In this document: positions 26,337 to 32,391 of the stretch, piece by piece
Numbering within the stretch: position 1 is the stretch's first letter
How the letters are laid out: the number at the start of each line of letters is the position of its first letter
Source of the DNA: SAR202 cluster bacterium bin90
GTDB taxonomy: Bacteria > Chloroflexota > Dehalococcoidia > Lucifugimonadales > JADFKI01
DNA: 32,391 bases
Direction: 5' to 3'
Assembly (NCBI GenBank): GCA_002238855.1
Contig: MPND01000040.1
Span: 1-32,391, forward strand
The notes under the pieces: model-generated
What the model was told of the DNA's origin: nothing
Databases searched by the model: none
What the model saw: only the letters and a program-made list of their open reading frames with translations
Program-made: the position numbers and the translations under genes

Positions 26337-29300
26337 TTGCCTCAATCCCTGTCTTTTCCAGACCAGAGCCATATGAATCGGGTGCGTGACGCCTTATGGG
26401 AGCGTCCTAATGGCAGAGCGTCGATTATGGTCGGAGCTGGCTTCAGTAGGAATGCAATATCGATCGAATCGGATGAGCTCGGTATTCCGTTATGGCGGGA
26501 CATTACAAAGGAGTTGTTTAACAGGCTGTATCCGCAGTACGCAGACGATGTTTCACAAAATGTGGGTAAGGACGCTGTCGCGGCTAATGATGCGCTGCGG
26601 TTGGCACAGGAATACGAAACAGGCTTTGGGCGAAGCGACTTGAACAAGTTCCTGCAGGAACTTGTCAGAAATAATGAATTTAGCCCCGGCGATATGCACG
26701 TGCGCCTTCTGCGTCTTCCTTGGCGCGATGTATTTACGACGAACTGGGACACGTTATTGGAGCGAACGACTCCTTACATAACCGAACGCGCGTATAGCGT
26801 AATTCAGAACATGGATGAGATTCCACTCAAGAGCCAACCGCGCATCGTGAAGTTGAATGGATCATTGCCATCGCATTTCCCCCTCATATTCACGGAGGAG
26901 GACTACCGAACATATCCCACAAAGTACGCCCCATTCGTGAACACCGTTCAGCAGGCGATGATGGAGACCGTTTTCTGCCTGATTGGATTCTCTGGAGATG
27001 ACCCGAACTTCCTGCAATGGTCGGGTTGGGTGCGCGATAACCTGGGTGAAGCCGCGCCGAAAATATACTTGGTGGATTGGCTTGACCTGTCCAACCATAG
27101 GAGGCGCATGCTGGAAGACCGCGGCATTGTTCCCATTGACCTTGCTAGACATCCGAAAGCTCAGCAGTGGCCTGAACACTTGCGTCATGAGTATGCAGCT
27201 CGATGGGTGTTGCACACCCTTGAGAATGGCAAGCCTTATGACCGGACAATTTGGCCCTCCATTCCCGTCGACAATAAATTGAATGTGCCGGAATCGCTTC
27301 AACCTGTTGAAGATCTTGCTTCTAAGATTCCCCAAATACAACCCGAAAGAAAGAGGAATAGTGAAAAGCCCTTTGACAAGAAGGAAGAATTAGAGCGAGT
27401 CAGGAAAGCGCTTGAAGTTTGGAAACACAACAGGGAGTTATATCCAGGCTGGTTGGTGTTTCCATTGAGTGAAGAACAAGAGAGACTTAGCTGGAACACG
27501 AATGAATGGGAATCGCCAATTCTGAATGCCCTGCCTGAGTTAGCTCCGGTAGAACAACTCCACGCCATTCGTGAACTGATGTGGCGGTGTGAAATACTGC
27601 TTGAACCACTCAAGCCGAACCTTGAGGAGAAAGCGGAAGAAGTCCTGAATTCGATAGACTGCGAAAAGCATACAGTCAAGGGAGTCGTAGAAGCCCGTAC
27701 TGATTGGACTGACATTCGAGAGGCCTGGAGGTCGGTAGGGCTTGTACTCATTACCGTCGCAAGAACGGATTGCAACAAAGCACTTTTCGAGCAGCGTCTT
27801 GACGCCTTGGAGCCAAGCGCCAACGATCATATTGATGTCGCTCATCAGTTGCAGCACGAACGCTGTCTCTGGAATATTTTGTCATTGGACTTTGATGTGC
27901 TCAACCAACGGCTCGATAACTGGAATGTCGCTAACTGCGATCCTATCTGGATGCTTCGGAAGGCTGCGTTGCTCACTGAGGCAGGGCGTTCGGATGAATC
28001 AGAGCCACTTGTACAAAACGCACTCGACCTTATACGCGAAAACTACGCTCGAAACGGCACCATTGAAAACGCCTCGCGAGAGAGCTGGGCATTGGCGTCC
28101 GCGTTAACTTGGGAGAATCGACAGGAATTCGGTAGGAGATGGGAAAGGCTGGCTTCGCTAAAGTGCGACACCTTACAGGAGATTGACATTCTGACCCGCA
28201 GAATTCGCGGTAAGGAAGAGCGCGATGAGGCACCAGCATTTGACCTGGGAACTAAGCGAAGCGTGGGCATGCGGATTTCAAATGAGGAATACGATAGAGC
28301 AGTATCCTCGTTCAGAGGTCTGCGGCTGTTGGAAGTCACAGGCCTGCCACCCACCAACATTCCCAGTGGCAAATACCGCATGCCCCTTTCGCTGGGACAG
28401 AAAGAGGTCTTGACATCGGCGGCAGAGAAATTGGCAACGATTGCGCCGGACTTGTCCATTCGTCTCGTACTACGGGTGTGCAGCGACGATGGAGACAAGA
28501 CTCTTGATCGTGTTCTGGCGCGTAATCGTGTTGCCACCTTGTCCGAGGATTCCGCAAAGACGCTTGCTGAGATATGCAAGGGTGTAATCGTTTATGCGTT
28601 TCCTCGATTGAATGCGGCAGATATTCCACCCCAACTCAACGCTTGGGTTGGACGAATGCGCGTGGCATTGGAAGTCCTATCCCGTCTTGTTCTGCGTCTT
28701 TCGGGTGATTTTGCCGCCGCCGCTTTGGAGTTAGGTATTGATTGCCTAACGAACCCGAATATCAGAGGAAATATCCTCTTTGGTCGTCCCATTTCCAACC
28801 TGTTGGAGCGTTCTTGGTCCGCTCTCCCTGATGAACGACGTGCTCAATATGCTTTGCGTCTCTTAGCTATGCCTCTTGAAGGATTGGACGGACTTGCAGC
28901 AGAACCTGGCTACCTTGACCCCGGCTCGTTGGTAATCCATTCTAACGCCGCGCCTGCTCGTACTCGGGACAATGAAGACGACTACGTAAATGTCGTCAAT
29001 TTTCTCATCAGTGGCCTCAAAAGCGAAGACAACGAAGCGCGCGAGCAAGCAGCGCATAGATTGGTTTTCTTAATGAACTCGGGATGCGTAACAGATGATG
29101 AGAAAATAGGAGCGGTAAATGCACTATGGTCAAAATCTGGAACTATCAATCCTGACATATTCACACATAGGTCAAGAGGGTGGCTATATCTGGCGTTGCC
29201 TGAATTGAAACGCGGTCAAGCGGACCACTTATTTCGGCAAAAGTTCTTGAGTAAACTTGACGGATTAAGTGATGATTTATCTCTTTCGGAAACCTCACTC

Positions 29301-30149
29301 TACCAAGTTGGTTCGGCGTTGGACTACGCTGAACGGTACGGATATTCACTGTCTCTATCTAGCGCAGAACAGAGGCACCTATTGGATTGTATGCAGGTCG
29401 TCGCTGCTAACTTGCTAGGCGAGAGAAAGACGATAACGATTGGTCTCTCCTCTCGGAGGCGCGGAGCTTATGGCATTCGTTCAATCTTGGGGAAGATTGA
29501 AATTCCAGAAGATGTTGCCAAAGACCTTTATGTGAAGGTTAACTCCATGCGAGACATTAATGTAAAGCGATTCTCCGCGCGGATTTCGGACCCTATATAC
29601 GCTGAAAGAGTAGCCTTTGTCTACGCAGTGTTACTGGGCTTGGTTAGGGCAATGCCAGATCGTGTTGATGACCTATCCGGCTGGATAAGGATGGGGCTCA
29701 CCTCTGACGATGGTCTGCAAGTTATGCAATCTATATCCACGCTTCAATCTTGGATGTCCGTCGCGACTTCTGGCTCTGATGTCATAACCCCGCCTCCTAA
29801 TGACCTAGTGCGCGAAATCGGGGTTGCGGTAGGTACGCGCCGAAAAGTTGCGCTTCCAAACGCACTAGAAGCCGCCACTTGGATATTTGAGGGTGGGAAT
29901 ACAGAGCAGCAGGAAGCCATTAGCCAACTAGCGTTGCCTGGACTCCTGTATCTCGCGGAAGAGCTGCGTTATGATCGCGAACACGAAGACGGTAACTCCG
30001 TTCCTACGCTAAGATTTCTATGCGCTCAGCTTGCAAAATCTATGGCTCAGAAAGGATATGCCGACTCTCCTGCAATATCTGGATGGTTGGAAATAGCAAA
30101 GGATGATCCTCTGCCGGAAGTAAGACACCTCATTACGCCTGACGAATGA
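26337..30149 (+). CDS. SIR2-domain defence-type protein with long helical C-terminus
   Basis: The 1270-residue protein starts with a SIR2_2-type NAD-binding domain: GAGFSRN (33-39), the catalytic-loop motif TTNWDTLLE (N136) and IGFSGDDPNF (216-225). Prokaryotic SIR2 proteins such as ThsA and DSR1/DSR2 degrade NAD+ in abortive phage defence, and this domain order with a long C-terminal sensor region fits that group. At the position where the family normally has the catalytic His (KLHGS) this protein has KLNGS (N174), which may reduce or alter activity. Residues after about 300 are mostly helical, without recognised motifs. The start is TTG at 26337 with AGGAG 8 nt upstream; an ATG at codon 13 is an alternative and would keep the whole fold. 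It stands alone, downstream of the PLD-ATPase gene. Confidence 0.9.
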   Translation: MPQSLSFPDQSHMNRVRDALWERPNGRASIMVGAGFSRNAISIESDELGIPLWRDITKELFNRLYPQYADDVSQNVGKDAVAANDALRLAQEYETGFGRSDLNKFLQELVRNNEFSPGDMHVRLLRLPWRDVFTTNWDTLLERTTPYITERAYSVIQNMDEIPLKSQPRIVKLNGSLPSHFPLIFTEEDYRTYPTKYAPFVNTVQQAMMETVFCLIGFSGDDPNFLQWSGWVRDNLGEAAPKIYLVDWLDLSNHRRRMLEDRGIVPIDLARHPKAQQWPEHLRHEYAARWVLHTLENGKPYDRTIWPSIPVDNKLNVPESLQPVEDLASKIPQIQPERKRNSEKPFDKKEELERVRKALEVWKHNRELYPGWLVFPLSEEQERLSWNTNEWESPILNALPELAPVEQLHAIRELMWRCEILLEPLKPNLEEKAEEVLNSIDCEKHTVKGVVEARTDWTDIREAWRSVGLVLITVARTDCNKALFEQRLDALEPSANDHIDVAHQLQHERCLWNILSLDFDVLNQRLDNWNVANCDPIWMLRKAALLTEAGRSDESEPLVQNALDLIRENYARNGTIENASRESWALASALTWENRQEFGRRWERLASLKCDTLQEIDILTRRIRGKEERDEAPAFDLGTKRSVGMRISNEEYDRAVSSFRGLRLLEVTGLPPTNIPSGKYRMPLSLGQKEVLTSAAEKLATIAPDLSIRLVLRVCSDDGDKTLDRVLARNRVATLSEDSAKTLAEICKGVIVYAFPRLNAADIPPQLNAWVGRMRVALEVLSRLVLRLSGDFAAAALELGIDCLTNPNIRGNILFGRPISNLLERSWSALPDERRAQYALRLLAMPLEGLDGLAAEPGYLDPGSLVIHSNAAPARTRDNEDDYVNVVNFLISGLKSEDNEAREQAAHRLVFLMNSGCVTDDEKIGAVNALWSKSGTINPDIFTHRSRGWLYLALPELKRGQADHLFRQKFLSKLDGLSDDLSLSETSLYQVGSALDYAERYGYSLSLSSAEQRHLLDCMQVVAANLLGERKTITIGLSSRRRGAYGIRSILGKIEIPEDVAKDLYVKVNSMRDINVKRFSARISDPIYAERVAFVYAVLLGLVRAMPDRVDDLSGWIRMGLTSDDGLQVMQSISTLQSWMSVATSGSDVITPPPNDLVREIGVAVGTRRKVALPNALEAATWIFEGGNTEQQEAISQLALPGLLYLAEELRYDREHEDGNSVPTLRFLCAQLAKSMAQKGYADSPAISGWLEIAKDDPLPEVRHLITPDE

Positions 30150-30298
30150 GACGTATCTGTTTCTTGATGTACCGGTTATACATCGGCAACTTCACATTCA
30201 AAGTGTCCTGCTACTAAGATAGACAATCCTTGAGAGGCAGACAGAAGCGATTCTCCCCTGACACGTACTGGCTGTGGTCTGGGGCACTGCGCCTAAAC
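30150..30298. other. gap after the SIR2 gene with a small hairpin
   Basis: Contains GATGTA (30166-30171) and TACATC (30179-30184), a 6-bp stem with a 7-nt loop, 16 nt after the stop codon. There is no T-run, so terminator function is doubtful. Nothing else is recognisable before the transposase remnant. Confidence 0.35.
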
Positions 30299-30512
30299 AA
30301 CGACATTTATAATGGTCGCCCTGTTGCCTCATCGGAATATGTTGCAGCAAATTTCCCAGCTTCTAATTGACGCCCAGGGGCTTGATGTTCCTTTGGTCAG
30401 CCTCAATCATTTCACCCCGTTCACCAGAGGCTTACAACAGCTCTCTCGCCATAATCCTACGCAATTGTCGCACTCGGCGTTGCAGTGTTCGAAGATGACT
30501 ACTGCTGAAACT
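30299..30512 (-). pseudogene. DDE/integrase-core transposase remnant, copy 2
   Basis: The minus strand reads LRTLQRRVRQLRRIMAREL, then a TAA stop, then ASGERGEMIEADQRNIKPLG and a terminal TAG at 30363, closely parallel to copy 1 at 20934-21173 (LRTLQRRVQQWRRVMARELV and ASGERSEEIEADQRNIRPVG). The in-frame stop and loss of everything upstream make it dead. The similarity extends past the stop to about 30299, as in copy 1. The two copies lie in the same orientation about 9.4 kb apart. Confidence 0.75.
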
Positions 30513-30645
30513 GATACGCGACAATAATTGTCATCCCTGTTCTACATAACTGTTCGTACCGAGCAATGTCTACTGACAACAATGCCGGTTTTGGACGGAG
30601 CTTGTGTCAAGTCTTGTGGAAAGTCCTTCCAGGCGATCTAGCTCA

Positions 30646-31155
30646 TCAGGCAGCGACTGCCTCTTCGTCAATCAACGGCAACTCGGACTATATGTCGTCC
30701 TCGAACCTCGCTCCGTCCACCAGCAAGTGTATCGGGTTCCGCCCTCCATTCAGCGCGGTCTCCAGCACTCACTCAGCCTCAGCGCCACCTTGAACACAAG
30801 ATGCAGTGCGCTGTTCCGACGTTTCATCCGCCTCGTTACAACGGTCCTCAATCTCACCTCACTGAACACCGACTCCAGTACTCGCACTCAGACCGCGTAG
30901 GCGCAATTGACATCCCCTTCAGCCTGCGTTTCGCCTCCGGATGCAGCGCCTTCGGCAACTTGGCCTGCATGTTGGGCGTCCGGTGATTCCAGCAGCGCTG
31001 GTGATCTGTCGTAGGGAACACACCATTGAGCGCAGCCCACAGCCCAAATGTGCCGTCCGCACCGGAAGCGGCGGCGGCTCCATCCTGCCTATGATCTCTC
31101 AAGCCCCTCAGCATCCAGCCCTACTCTCCGTGATCTCGCCATAACCGAGCTCCAA
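30646..31155 (-). pseudogene. IS256/Mutator-family transposase remnant
   Basis: The minus strand contains the IS256-type core: TFGLWAALNGVFPTT, QRCWNHRTPN and KLPKALHPEAKRRLKGM, preceded in another frame by a stretch like YGEITESRAGWMLRGLRD. The next family segment (YPKAVECL to NPIES) is missing, and the C-terminal pieces (SALHLVFKVALRLSECW, then LNGGRNPIHLLVDGARF) follow in shifted frames. Several frameshifts and a deletion make it inactive. The N-terminal third was not found. Confidence 0.8.
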
Positions 31156-31658
31156 CCCCTGTACTTACTACGCGGCCTTGACCGTGTCGCAGATCTGATG
31201 CTAGACTCGGGCGCAGTCAGATGGGTAGTGGTTGATGTTGGAGGCTGGCGAGGCCTCCGCGCCCAAGGATTCTAACGTACTCTATGCAGACACCCTCTAG
31301 CAGCCCCCGACTGGGGCATTGTCACCCAATCTCGGTGCATCATCGTGGCCGCGAGCGATATAACTATCCCTGCGAGCCTTAGCTTCCCCGTCCCATCACT
31401 GGGGTTTTCCACCCTCTCCCCTAGGTCCTCTAGTCTGAGCTTCACCGCCGGGTCAACCTGCGTATTCACCAAATACCAGTTGCTTTTATGATGCTTTGGC
31501 TTTTTGGCGGCCTTGCGGCCAAGCTACGTACGGTCAATTCAGAATTATCCTACACGCCCAGGGGATTCGTAACGCCAGAAATGCTGTGCGTCTGTCCCGT
31601 GGAAGACCCCGAATCACCAACGGCAACCGACTCGTTGAACATATCGGGGGAGTAACAC
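31156..31658. other. gene-free stretch between IS256 debris and the methyltransferase gene
   Basis: No supported gene. A minus-strand frame (31272-31472, GTG start) begins in a protein-like way (NTQVDPAVKLRLEDLGERV) but has no ribosome site and no motif; it may be a fragment. The last bases hold the strong ribosome site of the next gene. Confidence 0.4.
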
Positions 31659-32391
31659 ATGGTTAGCAGATTTTCTGAACAAGAGACCGAAGAATATTAC
31701 GACTCGCAAGATAGCACATACCAGTTGGTGTGGGACGAAGATGGAAGCGTCCACTGGGGCCTTTTCGACAAGAGGGGCGACATAGACTTCCTCGAAGCGT
31801 GCGACAGGCTGAACCGGACGATGGCCGAGAAGGCCTGCATTGGCCAGGACTCATCGGTCCTGGACTTGGGCTGCGGCAACGGAACCATCGCCATCTGGCT
31901 GGCTAACGAGAGCGGCGGAAGGGTGACGGGCATTGACCTCAGCGGAGTCCGCGTCGCCAACGCACTGGAAAAACGGGCTGAGCTATGCCCCGAACTCAGG
32001 GACAAGGTAGCCTTCGAGAAGGCCTCTGCCACTGATCTTCCCTTCCCAGACGGCTCATTCACTCACGTATGGAGCCAAGCCGTGATATATCACGTGCCGG
32101 ATAAGCGCAAGATCCTGAGCGAGGTCCACCGGGTTCTGGAGGACGGCGGCATTTTCGTCTTCGACGACTTATTTAGGCCTAAGCGGGAAATCACACGCAG
32201 ATCCCAGACCTACGTTTACGATAGGCTGCTGTTCGATACCGAGTTCACCTTCGAGTCGTACAAGCAGGCCCTGAAGGACCAGGGCTTCGACGTGTTGGAG
32301 GCCTTGAACGTGTCCCAACACCTGAAACAGAGCTATCTCTGCTTGTCCGAGCGCACGCCGAAGGATGAAACTTTGGATAACGCCGAACACT
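31659..32391 (+). CDS. class I SAM-dependent methyltransferase (3' end outside window)
   Basis: Open from the ATG at 31659, with a G-rich ribosome site (GGGGGAG, 31646-31652) 6 nt upstream, to the window edge; 244 codons are visible. The SAM-binding motif I is VLDLGCGNG (residues 67-75), followed by the motif II-like GIDLSG, the motif IV-like LPFPDGSFTHVWSQ and the post-motif EVHRVLEDGG. The N-terminus (EEYYDSQDSTYQLVW, then HWGLFD) resembles small-molecule methyltransferases of the sarcosine/dimethylglycine or tocopherol type. The substrate is unknown. Its G+C-rich composition resembles the first gene of the window, so it may belong to the chromosomal backbone rather than the island. Confidence 0.88.
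   Translation, partial: MVSRFSEQETEEYYDSQDSTYQLVWDEDGSVHWGLFDKRGDIDFLEACDRLNRTMAEKACIGQDSSVLDLGCGNGTIAIWLANESGGRVTGIDLSGVRVANALEKRAELCPELRDKVAFEKASATDLPFPDGSFTHVWSQAVIYHVPDKRKILSEVHRVLEDGGIFVFDDLFRPKREITRRSQTYVYDRLLFDTEFTFESYKQALKDQGFDVLEALNVSQHLKQSYLCLSERTPKDETLDNAEH

Noticed and set aside
30166..30184. Hairpin after the SIR2 gene as a rho-independent terminator
   Set aside because: The stem is only 6 bp and A/T-rich, and no T-run follows.

Overview
The window looks like a bacterial genomic defence island: large multidomain nucleic-acid enzymes with phage-defence-type domains (helicases, nucleases, a DNA methyltransferase, a DUF262 protein, a SIR2 protein), separated by decayed mobile elements. 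I saw no rRNA, tRNA, CRISPR array or housekeeping operon. Organism: a bacterium with Shine-Dalgarno-led genes using ATG, GTG and TTG starts. Base composition is a mosaic: 1-4454, 23996-26077 and the last gene are visibly G+C richer than the rest. I cannot place it taxonomically from sequence alone.

Layout. (1) 1-4454: a left-truncated RecQ-UvrD double-helicase fusion. (2) 4455-7673: accessory stretch with a small putative membrane protein, a PF10127/RlaP-like nucleotidyltransferase, and an IS110-family transposase disabled by at least three lesions, with a structured leader that could be the remains of its bridge RNA. (3) 7674-8597: an HNH endonuclease. (4) 8598-9749: about 1.15 kb with no convincing gene. 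(5) 9750-20692: a tight four-gene + strand operon: UvrD helicase with an AddB/RecB-type iron-sulfur nuclease domain, sacsin-like GHKL ATPase with a DUF3883 nuclease-like domain, beta-class DNA adenine methyltransferase, and type III Res-like helicase-nuclease. This matches, from memory, the proposed Hma (helicase-methylase-ATPase) type of defence system. (6) 20693-21681: debris of a DDE transposase and a tyrosine recombinase. (7) 21682-23448, minus strand: DUF262/DUF1524 (GmrSD-like) protein. (8) 23996-26077: a fusion of a PLD-type nuclease with an SF3/AAA+-like ATPase, the best candidate for an undescribed single-gene defence effector. (9) 26337-30149: a 1270-residue SIR2-domain protein in which the usual catalytic His position is Asn. 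(10) 30150-31658: a second copy of the same DDE-transposase remnant and a wrecked IS256-type transposase. (11) 31659-end: the start of a SAM-dependent methyltransferase.

How the parts may work together. In the central operon the methyltransferase presumably marks self DNA, while two helicases with nuclease domains and a GHKL ATPase attack unmodified DNA. The flanking DUF262, PLD-ATPase, SIR2 and HNH genes look like independent defence modules. Repeats trace the assembly: a 62-bp inverted repeat pair (6299-6360 and 21250-21311) brackets the HNH-to-Res segment, and two same-orientation transposase remnants (20869-21173 and 30299-30512) bracket the DUF262, PLD and SIR2 block.
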